A stretch of DNA of 64,000 bases. It comes from Candidatus Thalassarchaeaceae archaeon. Its GTDB lineage: Archaea; Thermoplasmatota; Poseidoniia; Poseidoniales; Thalassarchaeaceae. The notes under the pieces are model-generated. The model was not told where the DNA came from, did not search any database, and worked only from the letters and a program-made list of their open reading frames with translations. Positions within the stretch are counted from its first letter, which is position 1. Every line of letters starts with the position of its first letter. The position numbers were made by a program, and so were the translations under genes. The stretch lies in NCBI GenBank assembly GCA_943841885.1, contig CALSZZ010000001.1, positions 1 to 64,000 of the forward strand, written 5' to 3'. Positions 9,149-18,393 of this stretch are shown here, piece by piece.

Positions 9149-12100
9149 ATGGATGGAAGAATATTCCTATTCTCTTGTTTAATTATCTTTCTTTTTTTGA
9201 GATACAAAGGAATCTGGTCACAATTACCTAGATTATATACTAGATTGTTTATATTCTCAGTTTTTTTTCTTGATGCCTATTTTGGTCTATTATTTAATGA
9301 AGGGTTCCTCAATATCTTTAATCAATTAACAGGTAATCTATTACCAAGTCAAAAAGGATTTATTTGGCTCATACAAATTCTTCAGGCGATTTCTGCTGGT
9401 TTTGGATTTGTAAAAATAGCATTCGATGATTTACCTAAAAATTTATTTCGAACTATTTCAATAAGTTTAACTCCAGTATTTTTACTATTTGTGTTGTGGT
9501 TAGTTTGTGATGCTTTAATCACTGGAAGAAATACATCAGCAATAGCATATCTAGATTTTGTTCAAATATCAACCTCAACGCTAAGATGGGCTGCAACTTA
9601 TCTTTCAATTGCCGTTGCATTAACTTTGACTTACAGGGTTCAAAGATATGGTAATTTTGCACAAAGCGAATATTTCATGCTAGGAATGTATGTTGCTATG
9701 GCAATAATTTGGACTGATTATTTTTTACCTTTGACCATTGCTCCTGCTGATGGCGTATTAGTTTGGTCTGTACTAGCTTATACTCTAATAGCAGCATTTT
9801 TTGTTACGGGCTTAGTTGGTTTAATGATAGATAGATTGGTCTACAAAGATTTTCGCAAGAAAAAAGCCTCACCACAAGTAATGATGATTGCGTCTTTAGG
9901 AGTAGCATTAATTCTTAGAGCAATTGTTTGGTTGAGATATAGTTCCAAAAATAGATTATTTGAACCAGATCTTGATTGGAGAATGACTACTGAAACTCCA
10001 ATAGCACAATTATGGAAAATACCGACATATAAGATGAAAATAAATTTTGGTAACAATAAATTAGATGAAGGAGAATACTATACATCAGCAAAATGCGAAA
10101 TAAATGATGGCGTTGCCAGCCAATTACAATTAGATTATATTCCATCATTCGAATTCTACAAGTTAGATAAAGACTGTGTAACTCAATTAGAAACTGGATT
10201 TTCATTCTATAATGGGCCAACACCACTTGTCATTTTTGGCTCCGTATTCCTACTTCTACTTTTACTGAAAAAAACCAGACTCGGAAGAAGAATGAGGGCA
10301 GTTGCTGATAATCCAGAATTAGCTGCAAGTAGTGGCATAAATGTAGAGAGAATACATGGATACAGCGCATTCCTTTCTGCTGGGTTATGTGGAATTGGAG
10401 GGGCTGCATTTGCTATGACAGTTCGCTTCTCACCAGTAACAGCGTTCACACTATTGTTGCCATCATTTGCTGTAATAGTATTGGGTACGATTGGATCTAT
10501 TCCAGGTGCCATTGTTTCTTCATTAATTATTGGTTTCATCAGAGCCTCATCCACGCCCATTCTTTCTAGTTTAGGTCAGAATTTAGGAAGATCAAATTAC
10601 TCTTCTTTTGAGGCAGTTACTCCCTATGTTTTCTTAATTGCAATACTACTAATAATGCCTGAAGGAATAGGCAATGCATATGAAAAATGGAAAATAAATA
10701 GATTAAGAAAAAGTGCTGAAGAGAATTCTCCACCATCAAAAAATATAGGCATTATACTATCAGTGTTATTTGGTTGGATAGGTCTCCATAATTTACAACA
10801 AAAGAAAACATCTCGCTTTTCAAGTATGGCATCATTAACCGGTTTTGCTTATTTAATCAGTAAAATTACAAATTTTATTGATACACATTCATTTTCCAAA
10901 CAATCTTCACCAATAAGGAATGAAGCAGGATTCTCATATAGTTCAAATTTTGAAATGAGAACGGGTAGAGATGATTGGAATTTTTTGCCAACAGATTCTC
11001 AACTCTCAATAGACCAAGTATCCAATCCTCCTTCGGATATCGCCCCATATCTACATGATCAATGGCGTCAAAATACATTTGATGATATGAATAATTCTTG
11101 GGCAGATTTAATGAACTATGAATTAGTATTCTTAGATTTAATCACTTCTTTGGGAGATTTAATTTGGCCAACTGTACCTATCCTTATTTGGATTTTAGCT
11201 TTAGTTGAAGGATACTATCTTTACACAAATAGAAAAGAAGATCCACTATTGAATCTAAACAACTATCTTGGAAAATATATTAATCCATTATTTGAAAAAC
11301 TTAGAGATAAAAAGGAAAATGCATCTATTACTAGGATAATTGATATCAGAACAATCTATAATAAAATACCTAAATTAAATCCAAAATTTGATAAAAATTT
11401 ATTTTTCTTACTAATACCATTTATTTTTGTGAATTCATTTTTATTAAAATTCGTTTTATTATCTTCTATCCTATGGTTTTCCGTTTCATTCTTCAACAAG
11501 AGTGATGAAATTAGTATTATAGAAAATTTAAAGAAAAAATCAACATATGGGAGAGAAGGTCCATTTTTGTCAAATATGTTGTTTGGTATGCTTCTTATCT
11601 TAATCATATTAATAATTCTCTGGTTGCCTGTGGCTGATTTTGCTGCAAATGCTAAATTGATAAGAGTTTTCAACATTTCAAATATCATATTATCAATATC
11701 AATTTTCATACTTATGGGATTCTGTCTTAATTTACATACTGGTATTACGGGTATGGTTAATTTCGGAATCATATTCTTTGTTGCGATAGGTGCTGTAGCT
11801 GTTGGAGTACTTACGGGGCCAGTAAAATATAATGGATATGATTGGCCCATATTCTGGGCTTTATTTTTAGGTTTGGTGGCATCAGCTACCTTTGGTTGGA
11901 TGTTAGCATATCCAACAGCAAGACTGAGGACAGATTATTTTGCTATAGTCACTATTTCTTTGGGAGAAATACTCAGAGTTCTTCTTACTTCAGAACCTAT
12001 TATTCAATCATATAATACAGAAGCATCATGGTCAAGTCCAACTCCAGGAGTTTCACAATATCCGATGCCATTAGAGAAGTGGTGGTTTTGTGGAGATTCA

Positions 12101-13036
12101 ATTCCTCTCGATTTTATTACCAGCGAACCTCTAGAAACATTTGGCCCAAGAGATTGTGAAACAGCAATAGGGGCAACAACAATCGATCAAATTCCTCAAA
12201 ATATAGATAGTATGTCAACATATATGATGGATATGTTAAGTCTAGAAGCAGCAGCACCATACGTTATCTTACTTTCATTCCTTTCCTTAGTTTCTGTTAT
12301 CGCTGTATGGGTAATTCTCAAAACTCTCCTTAATTCACCATGGGGCAGAATATTAAGATCAATAAGAGAAGATGAAGAAGTGGCACAACATCATGGTCAT
12401 GATGTTCTTACTTACAAAGCATCTAGTCTTGCTTTAGGAGCAGCAATCGCAGCACTTGCAGGAGCATTTTGGGCTTGGCAGTTAAGGGGGTTCCAACCCA
12501 CATTCATGAGCCCTGCCACTACCACATTCTTAGTATGGGCTGCATTCATAATTGGAGGGTCTGGTAATAACAAGGGAATAATCATAGGATCTTCCATTGT
12601 TATATTATCACAATATATATTCAGAATTTTGGATGCTGGACAATCTTCTTCAGATTTACCTTTACATGATACAGCAGTTTTTATTGATGAAATTTTTAGA
12701 TGGCTAGTAATAGATTATTTAGAAGTTGTAATATTCTCTACAATATTGATTATTCTTGGAATAATAATGAAGAAAAGTAATATTTCAGAAATTGGTCTTT
12801 GGAGCGCCATCGTGTTCTATATTTACGGTACATTAAACAGTCAATATTCTATTGAACAATCTTTCAGTGACTTTGATGCAGATGGATCATTTGAAATCAT
12901 AGCAGAAATGGCTTATGTAAACGTATTATTAGTTGGAGTGGTTCTATTATTTTCGCTGAAGTATAATCCAAAAGGAATTTTACCAGAAGTACCAAAACGC
13001 CCTGAAAGACCAGAAATCGGTGGTGATTCATCATGA
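9149..13036 (+). CDS. Fused LivH-LivM branched-chain amino acid ABC permease
   Basis: A single 1295-residue chain that joins the two membrane subunits of a HAAT-type ABC transporter. The first half (about residues 130-520) is LivH-like, with GRRMRAVADNPELAASSGIN, the cytoplasmic loop that contacts the ATPase. The second half (about 830-1280) is LivM-like, with AYPTARLRTDYFAIVTISLGEI and SPWGRILRSIREDEEVAQHHG. Between them are about 300 residues with extra membrane segments and a soluble stretch that match neither family. The ORF track start (GTG, 9095) lies inside the hairpin. The ATG at 9149 has GGTGA seven bases upstream. It overlaps livG by four bases. Confidence 0.9.
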   Translation: MDGRIFLFSCLIIFLFLRYKGIWSQLPRLYTRLFIFSVFFLDAYFGLLFNEGFLNIFNQLTGNLLPSQKGFIWLIQILQAISAGFGFVKIAFDDLPKNLFRTISISLTPVFLLFVLWLVCDALITGRNTSAIAYLDFVQISTSTLRWAATYLSIAVALTLTYRVQRYGNFAQSEYFMLGMYVAMAIIWTDYFLPLTIAPADGVLVWSVLAYTLIAAFFVTGLVGLMIDRLVYKDFRKKKASPQVMMIASLGVALILRAIVWLRYSSKNRLFEPDLDWRMTTETPIAQLWKIPTYKMKINFGNNKLDEGEYYTSAKCEINDGVASQLQLDYIPSFEFYKLDKDCVTQLETGFSFYNGPTPLVIFGSVFLLLLLLKKTRLGRRMRAVADNPELAASSGINVERIHGYSAFLSAGLCGIGGAAFAMTVRFSPVTAFTLLLPSFAVIVLGTIGSIPGAIVSSLIIGFIRASSTPILSSLGQNLGRSNYSSFEAVTPYVFLIAILLIMPEGIGNAYEKWKINRLRKSAEENSPPSKNIGIILSVLFGWIGLHNLQQKKTSRFSSMASLTGFAYLISKITNFIDTHSFSKQSSPIRNEAGFSYSSNFEMRTGRDDWNFLPTDSQLSIDQVSNPPSDIAPYLHDQWRQNTFDDMNNSWADLMNYELVFLDLITSLGDLIWPTVPILIWILALVEGYYLYTNRKEDPLLNLNNYLGKYINPLFEKLRDKKENASITRIIDIRTIYNKIPKLNPKFDKNLFFLLIPFIFVNSFLLKFVLLSSILWFSVSFFNKSDEISIIENLKKKSTYGREGPFLSNMLFGMLLILIILIILWLPVADFAANAKLIRVFNISNIILSISIFILMGFCLNLHTGITGMVNFGIIFFVAIGAVAVGVLTGPVKYNGYDWPIFWALFLGLVASATFGWMLAYPTARLRTDYFAIVTISLGEILRVLLTSEPIIQSYNTEASWSSPTPGVSQYPMPLEKWWFCGDSIPLDFITSEPLETFGPRDCETAIGATTIDQIPQNIDSMSTYMMDMLSLEAAAPYVILLSFLSLVSVIAVWVILKTLLNSPWGRILRSIREDEEVAQHHGHDVLTYKASSLALGAAIAALAGAFWAWQLRGFQPTFMSPATTTFLVWAAFIIGGSGNNKGIIIGSSIVILSQYIFRILDAGQSSSDLPLHDTAVFIDEIFRWLVIDYLEVVIFSTILIILGIIMKKSNISEIGLWSAIVFYIYGTLNSQYSIEQSFSDFDADGSFEIIAEMAYVNVLLVGVVLLFSLKYNPKGILPEVPKRPERPEIGGDSS

Positions 13037-13800
13037 GTGAAGATACTGTCCTAAAAGTCAATAAATTAAAGAAGGAATTTGGAGGTTTAGTGGCCGTAAA
13101 AGAAGTCTCTTTCGAAATTAAATCAGGAGAATTTGTAGGTCTTATTGGACCAAATGGTTGTGGAAAATCTACAACCTTTAATTGCATCAGTGGGCTATTA
13201 AAACAAACGTCTGGAGAAATAGAAGCATTTAGTACCGATATCTCGCACATGCGTCCAGATCAGATCCAAAAACTTGGTTTTACTCGTACATTTCAACACA
13301 CTCGACTATGGCGTCAGATGACTGTGATAGAGAATCTAATGGTACCTCCCAGAAATCAATATTCTCCTAATATTCTAACTTCTCTTTTTATGCCAAAATC
13401 TCGTCCTAATGAGAAGACTAGACTATCTAACGCATATGATGCATTAGATCAACTTGAAGTCCCTCATATGGCACACAATCTAGCCAGTGAACTATCGGGA
13501 GGTCAAAGCAAATTAGTTGACATAGGTCGCTCATTAATGGGAGATCCAAAATTACTACTTCTAGATGAACCAGTTGCAGGAGTCGCAGGACCACTCGCAA
13601 TGAAAATTTTCAATAATTTGCGTAGGATCGTGGATGAAACTGGCATCTCAATATTGATAATAGAACATAATATGGATTTCATACTTAGACAAGGTGTTGA
13701 TCGTATTATAGTGATGAATGAAGGAGAAGTTCTGATGGTCGGTACTCCTGATGAAGTGAGAAATAATAGAGAAGTAATTGAGGCTTATCTTGGAGAGTGA
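13033..13800 (+). CDS. livG: Branched-chain amino acid ABC transporter ATPase LivG
   Basis: One of two cytoplasmic ATPases that power the fused LivHM permease. Walker A is GPNGCGKST, the signature is LSGGQSKLVDIGRSLMGDP, Walker B is LLLLDEP, and the switch histidine is in IIEHNMDF. The signature is slightly unusual in having KLVDIGRSL where most LivG proteins have RLEIARAL. The length of 255 residues is normal. The ATG overlaps the permease stop (ATGA), with GGTGAT upstream, so translation is probably coupled. LivG and LivF form a heterodimer. Confidence 0.93.
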   Translation: MSEDTVLKVNKLKKEFGGLVAVKEVSFEIKSGEFVGLIGPNGCGKSTTFNCISGLLKQTSGEIEAFSTDISHMRPDQIQKLGFTRTFQHTRLWRQMTVIENLMVPPRNQYSPNILTSLFMPKSRPNEKTRLSNAYDALDQLEVPHMAHNLASELSGGQSKLVDIGRSLMGDPKLLLLDEPVAGVAGPLAMKIFNNLRRIVDETGISILIIEHNMDFILRQGVDRIIVMNEGEVLMVGTPDEVRNNREVIEAYLGE

Positions 13801-13809
13801 GTAATAAAT

Positions 13810-14529
13810 ATGTCCAGAATACTTGATGTAAAGGGATTAGAAGGAGGATATGGTACAGTCCAGATTTTACATGGTATTGATTTATATGTTGAAGAAGGTG
13901 AATTTGTAACTATAATAGGGCCCAATGGCTGTGGAAAGTCAACTTTCATCAAGGTTATTTTTGGTATTGCTACACACTATAATGGGAGTGTATTGTACAA
14001 CAACGAAACAATTTCTAATTGGCGTACGGACCAATTAGTAAATAATGGAATTGCATATGTCCCCCAAGTTGACAATGTATTTCCTTCATTGTCAATATTT
14101 GAGAATTTACAAATGGGCGGTAATTCTTTACCTACTAAAGTTCTTAATGATCGAATAGAAGAAGCTTTAGACATGTTTCCCGATTTAAGAACACGAGTGC
14201 ACGATTTAGCTGCCTCATTATCAGGAGGAGAAAGGCAGATGTTAGCAATTTCTAGAGCACTAATATCCAAACCTAAATTCCTTCTTTTAGATGAACCAAC
14301 TGCTGCACTTTCTCCACTATATCAGTCTCAGATAATAGATAAGATAGATGAATTAAGAGATACAGGAATAACCATATTGATAGTAGAGCAGAATGCACGA
14401 CTATCACTATCAAAATCGGATAGAGGATATATATTTGCCAATGGTAAAGTAGTACACACTGGGGATGCAAAAGACATTCTAAATGATCCTGAGATCGGCG
14501 AATATTTTTTGGGAAATAAATCAGATTAA
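13810..14529 (+). CDS. livF: Branched-chain amino acid ABC transporter ATPase LivF
   Basis: The second ATPase of the operon, 239 residues. It shows Walker A GPNGCGKST, a Q-loop region YVPQVDNVFPSLSIFENL typical of LivF, signature LSGGERQMLAISRAL, Walker B FLLLDEPTAAL and switch histidine replaced by Gln in IVEQNARLSL, as is usual in LivF. It begins nine bases after livG ends and closes the four-gene operon. The convergent esterase gene ends two bases beyond its stop, leaving no room for a separate terminator. Confidence 0.93.
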   Translation: MSRILDVKGLEGGYGTVQILHGIDLYVEEGEFVTIIGPNGCGKSTFIKVIFGIATHYNGSVLYNNETISNWRTDQLVNNGIAYVPQVDNVFPSLSIFENLQMGGNSLPTKVLNDRIEEALDMFPDLRTRVHDLAASLSGGERQMLAISRALISKPKFLLLDEPTAALSPLYQSQIIDKIDELRDTGITILIVEQNARLSLSKSDRGYIFANGKVVHTGDAKDILNDPEIGEYFLGNKSD

Positions 14530-14530
14530 T

Positions 14531-15556
14531 TTATTCTGTTAATGAATTATAAATGAATGGAAATGATACATCCATCCTATAATCAACAGATGAGTGATTA
14601 TCATCAAATTCTTCATGAATATGTTTTATTCCAAGTTTATTCATTTTATCCGATAATTGTCTTGCTCCGAAATGAAGATTATATTGATCTTTAAAACCAC
14701 AATCAATAAAAATTCCTTTCAAACTTTTGAGATTTTCTTGAACATCGTTACGATCAATCATAATTACGGGATCATTCTTCAACCATTCTGCCCATCTAGT
14801 TTCATCTAAAACGCAGGTTCTAAGATCAACTGGTAGCCTTATTCCCATTGGTCCATCAGGATCAGGGTCATAGAAAGCGCCCATTGCCACCATCATTAGT
14901 ACGTGAAAATCATCATGACTCATTTTCTTTGTTGACTTGACATGTTCAAGAAAACCTTCTATTCCTCCATGCTTTTCAAGATGCGTTACGGATTTTGGAA
15001 AATCTCCCATGAATAAAGAATCAAAACCCATATCGCCAGAATGACAAGCTAGCGCTCCCCAATGTTCTCCATACAACATTCCATGAACTATTGCACCATA
15101 TCCTCCACTGGATTTTCCAAATACTGCACGATTATTTTTACCTTTTAAAACTGGAAAACTTTCTTCTATTTCAGGAATCATTTCTTGAATTAAAAAATCA
15201 GCCCAGTTGCCTACTGCGATACTATTGATGTATTGATTACCTCCCAAAATTGTAAAACAATCGGGAAGAGCCACAATCACTTCTCCCATTTTTCCCTCAT
15301 CTACTAACCTCTCAACTCTTTGTGGAATAGACTCAGCAAAAGGTTTCCAATTAGTGTGAGCAAATCCACTACCAGTATATCCTACTAAATCAACAAATAA
15401 TGGATATTCTTTCCCACTTTCTTTCCAATTTGGCGGTAAGTACATGGCAACTTGTCTTGTACTAGGATCTCCTAACATATTCCCTTCAAGAGCTTTCGAA
15501 TTAATTGTTATAATTTTGATTTCACCTTTAATCGGACCAAATGTATGCATTGGCAT
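14531..15556 (-). CDS. Putative esterase, alpha/beta hydrolase (esterase D / enterochelin-esterase type)
   Basis: A 341-residue alpha/beta hydrolase. The nucleophile elbow is VFGKSSGGYGAIVHG (GXSXGG), preceded by the long oxyanion-side segment EYPLFVDLVGYTGSG. A probable catalytic histidine lies in FDDNHSSVDYRM near the C-terminus and an acid may be in FIDCGFKDQYNLH. The family cleaves acyl or siderophore esters; the natural substrate here cannot be read from sequence. There is no signal peptide. It starts one base after the stop of the PPC/DUF296 gene, with GGAGAGA inside that gene's end, so the two are translationally linked. Confidence 0.8.
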   Translation of the reverse strand: MPMHTFGPIKGEIKIITINSKALEGNMLGDPSTRQVAMYLPPNWKESGKEYPLFVDLVGYTGSGFAHTNWKPFAESIPQRVERLVDEGKMGEVIVALPDCFTILGGNQYINSIAVGNWADFLIQEMIPEIEESFPVLKGKNNRAVFGKSSGGYGAIVHGMLYGEHWGALACHSGDMGFDSLFMGDFPKSVTHLEKHGGIEGFLEHVKSTKKMSHDDFHVLMMVAMGAFYDPDPDGPMGIRLPVDLRTCVLDETRWAEWLKNDPVIMIDRNDVQENLKSLKGIFIDCGFKDQYNLHFGARQLSDKMNKLGIKHIHEEFDDNHSSVDYRMDVSFPFIYNSLTE

Positions 15557-15557
15557 T

Positions 15558-15995
15558 TTAATCTCTCCTTAATTCTAATTTAACAAAAGCGCCATCTCCT
15601 GCAACTCTACACATCATATTTGGTTTCACTCCATCCGCTAAAATCCTAAGATGTATCTCAGCTGTTACTGTTACTGTAGCACTAAACAAATGCCCACCTA
15701 GTACATTCATATCATCATCAGACATGACGATGTGTATGTGAGTAAAAGGACCATCAGGGCCTGGGCATAGATTGCCTTGAGTAGATAATAATTCAACTGG
15801 TCCGGAATATTTAGTTTTTTGATATACTCCCTCAGAATCAAGATATGCTACTTCAGCATCATGAACTCTGCCTATGCCACTTGTTATTATGGCACTCTCT
15901 ATTCCTTCATTTGATAAACTTCGTATTGACTCATGAATCTCTTCTCCTGGGTCTAATCTGACAAAAACATCTTTGTCCGATACTATATATTCCAT
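15558..15995 (-). CDS. PPC/DUF296 domain protein
   Basis: A single-domain protein of 145 residues of the PPC/DUF296 family, whose domain in plants is fused to AT-hooks. The diagnostic metal-site segment is FTHIHIVMSDDDMNVLGGHL, preceded by IESAIITSGIGRVHDAEVAY. Prokaryotic members form trimers and may bind a metal through the histidines. No DNA-binding AT-hook is present. It is the first gene of a two-gene unit with the esterase, which suggests a shared metabolic role rather than gene regulation, but this is inference. An AGGAGG-like site lies about 13 bases before the ATG. Confidence 0.82.
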   Translation of the reverse strand: MEYIVSDKDVFVRLDPGEEIHESIRSLSNEGIESAIITSGIGRVHDAEVAYLDSEGVYQKTKYSGPVELLSTQGNLCPGPDGPFTHIHIVMSDDDMNVLGGHLFSATVTVTAEIHLRILADGVKPNMMCRVAGDGAFVKLELRRD

Positions 15996-16201
15996 ATTTC
16001 GGGATAAACCTCCTTCCTTTGAAGGTCTCGATTACTCAATTCAATTTCCCGCTAAATTAAGTTTTTTTTCCAGTAGAAGTTTTTTTTAATTTATTTCATA
16101 GCAGGTCATCATTTATTTTTCCAGTGGAAATGAAGGGGTTCCATATGATGTCCAATTTGATTATGTACCTCCCCTTTGGTTCGACAAAGCCGGGGGGACA
16201 A

Positions 16202-18367
16202 ATGATGACAATTCACATCCAAGATTCCAGTGCAAGATGGAAAACTTTCCTCACGACTGCAAAGGAAGATGAGATGTTATTACTACTCACAAAACAATCT
16301 AACACTCCTGTTTTAAATATCTCTTTCCATGAGTTGCAATCATTTGATCCCGAATTTGCTGATTGGATTTTACAAGACCCAAGATCTGTATTAGATAGTG
16401 GTTCTAAAATGCTTAATGATCTATGTCTTGAAAGAAGCGGCTCTCCAATTCACTGTCTTATACGAATAGGAGAATTACCAGGAGACGCTAGGATCCATTT
16501 ACGAGAAATAGGAAGCGAATCAATAAGTAAATTTTGTAGCGTTGATGTTGTTGTCAATAAAGTTTCAGAAATTAAACCCAGATTGTACATGGCCACATTC
16601 AAATGTGAAACATGTGGATGCGAACAAGATGTAGAACAGAAAGATGAGAGAGAATTGAAAGAACCTTTACGATGCCCAGAATTAAAAGGTGGCTGCGGTT
16701 CTTTTGTTCGTAAGGGAGAAACCACATTCCAACTGATGATGCAAGCTTCAAAAATGATCAATAATCAACTGATTGAGGTATCAGAACTCCCTGAGAATGT
16801 TCCTAGTGGTTCTCAACCAACAAGAGGAATACTATTTCTTGAGCGAGATTTAGTTCTAAGTTTAGTACCAGGGGATAGGATTTCTGCTAATGTAATTCCA
16901 CAAGTGAGACCTGAATTTAAACGAAATAAGAAAACTCCAATGTTTGAGATTGTTTATGATTTAATAAGTGCGGAACATGAATCTACGCCTTTTACTGAAA
17001 TTAATATTGATGATGAGGATACTGAAACTATAATCTCAATTTCTAAAAGACCAGATTTACTTACTTATATGTACAAATCGATTGCTCCATCCATCTTTGC
17101 TGCTGATGAAAAATTAGAATTCGTCAAGCGCACTTTAGCTTTACAACTATTTGGTGGTGTTTCTAGACTTAATAATGATGGAACAAGGTCTAGGGGCGAT
17201 ATTCATATTCTTTTAATGGGAGATCCGGGTGTTGCTAAATCTCAATTATTGAAATATATGTCACATATATCTCCTAGAGGGAAGTATGCTTCTGGAGGGG
17301 GAGTATCCGCTGCAGGCCTTACAGCAGCTGCAGTAAAAGATGCATTCAATGATGGACGTTTTGCACTTGAAGCTGGAATATTGCCGCTTTCTGATAGAGG
17401 TTTAGCAGCAATTGATGAATTTGATAAAATTAATTCAGCAGATAGAGGTTCCATGCATGAAGCCATGGAACAACAAAGTATTCACATCGCAAAAGGAGGC
17501 CTTACTGCTCGTCTTCCTACAAGATGTGCTGTTCTGGCTGCGGCAAATCCTAAAACTGGACGTTTTTCTAATAGAAATAACCGATCTTCTGTGCTATACT
17601 CATTTCAAGAAACTGGATTAGAACCACCATTAGCATCACGTTTTGATGTTATTTGGTTATTGAGAGATGAGATTGCTTTACAAAATGATGAGAGAATTGC
17701 TAAGCATATTTTGGCAACACGTGCAAAAGGAACAACAGAATCTATGAGGGATAAAGGACTAATTTTTGACAAACCAAAAGAAGAAGGTATCACGAATATT
17801 GGTGTTGATGGTAATGAACATTTGACTACATCATTTTTGAGAAAATATGTGGCTTATGCCAAACTAAATGTTTTCCCACAATTAAATGAAGAAGCAAGAT
17901 TATTATTACTTGAATTTTACAGGGATGAGAGACAATCTTTCTACAGAGAAGATCAAAAAGAAGATCATAATGATGAAACTAGTAAAGTTCCAATAACAGC
18001 ACGTGCTTTAGAAGCATTGAGTAGACTAGCTGAAGCACATGCTAGAATGCATCTTAGAGATATTGGAACAGAGACAGATGCAAAGGTTGCAATAGCTGTT
18101 TTTAGACACTGGAGGTCTGAAGGAAATGTCGAAGATGAATCAGAATTTCACAGCAGTAGGGCTGCTAAAAGAATCAGTCCAGATAAGGTAGTCAGAAAAA
18201 TTATTACAAAATTATGCGAAGATAAGGGCGAAGCGTCAATTGAAGAAATATATGAGGCAGCAAATAAAAAAGAAATAGAACAATTCGAAGTAGACCGTAT
18301 TATTAGCAAATTAAGGCAAGGTGGATTATTGTTCAGTCCTAGAGAAGGCGCATATTCATTTGCTTAG
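16202..18367 (+). CDS. mcm: Replicative DNA helicase MCM
   Basis: The hexameric 3'-5' helicase of archaeal replication forks. The N-terminal domain contains a zinc-binding set (CETCGC... RCPELKGGCG). The AAA+ core has Walker A LLMGDPGVAKSQ, Walker B LAAIDEFDKI, sensor 1 AAANP and the arginine-finger region LASRFDVIW. A winged-helix domain ends the protein (IEEIYEAANKKE...LRQGGLLFSPREGAYSF). The ORF track begins at a GTG at 16124. The ATG at 16202 (MMTIHIQDSSARWKTFL) follows GGGGGG and matches where the family begins, giving 721 residues. An ATG at 16145 is an alternative. gatE follows in the same direction after 26 bases. Confidence 0.94.
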   Translation: MMTIHIQDSSARWKTFLTTAKEDEMLLLLTKQSNTPVLNISFHELQSFDPEFADWILQDPRSVLDSGSKMLNDLCLERSGSPIHCLIRIGELPGDARIHLREIGSESISKFCSVDVVVNKVSEIKPRLYMATFKCETCGCEQDVEQKDERELKEPLRCPELKGGCGSFVRKGETTFQLMMQASKMINNQLIEVSELPENVPSGSQPTRGILFLERDLVLSLVPGDRISANVIPQVRPEFKRNKKTPMFEIVYDLISAEHESTPFTEINIDDEDTETIISISKRPDLLTYMYKSIAPSIFAADEKLEFVKRTLALQLFGGVSRLNNDGTRSRGDIHILLMGDPGVAKSQLLKYMSHISPRGKYASGGGVSAAGLTAAAVKDAFNDGRFALEAGILPLSDRGLAAIDEFDKINSADRGSMHEAMEQQSIHIAKGGLTARLPTRCAVLAAANPKTGRFSNRNNRSSVLYSFQETGLEPPLASRFDVIWLLRDEIALQNDERIAKHILATRAKGTTESMRDKGLIFDKPKEEGITNIGVDGNEHLTTSFLRKYVAYAKLNVFPQLNEEARLLLLEFYRDERQSFYREDQKEDHNDETSKVPITARALEALSRLAEAHARMHLRDIGTETDAKVAIAVFRHWRSEGNVEDESEFHSSRAAKRISPDKVVRKIITKLCEDKGEASIEEIYEAANKKEIEQFEVDRIISKLRQGGLLFSPREGAYSFA

Positions 18368-18393
18368 TATTTACATCATTTATTGGTGAAAAT

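Noticed and set aside
11356-11850. A 164-residue minus-strand ORF
   Set aside because: It is antisense to the membrane region of the LivHM permease and shows no domain.
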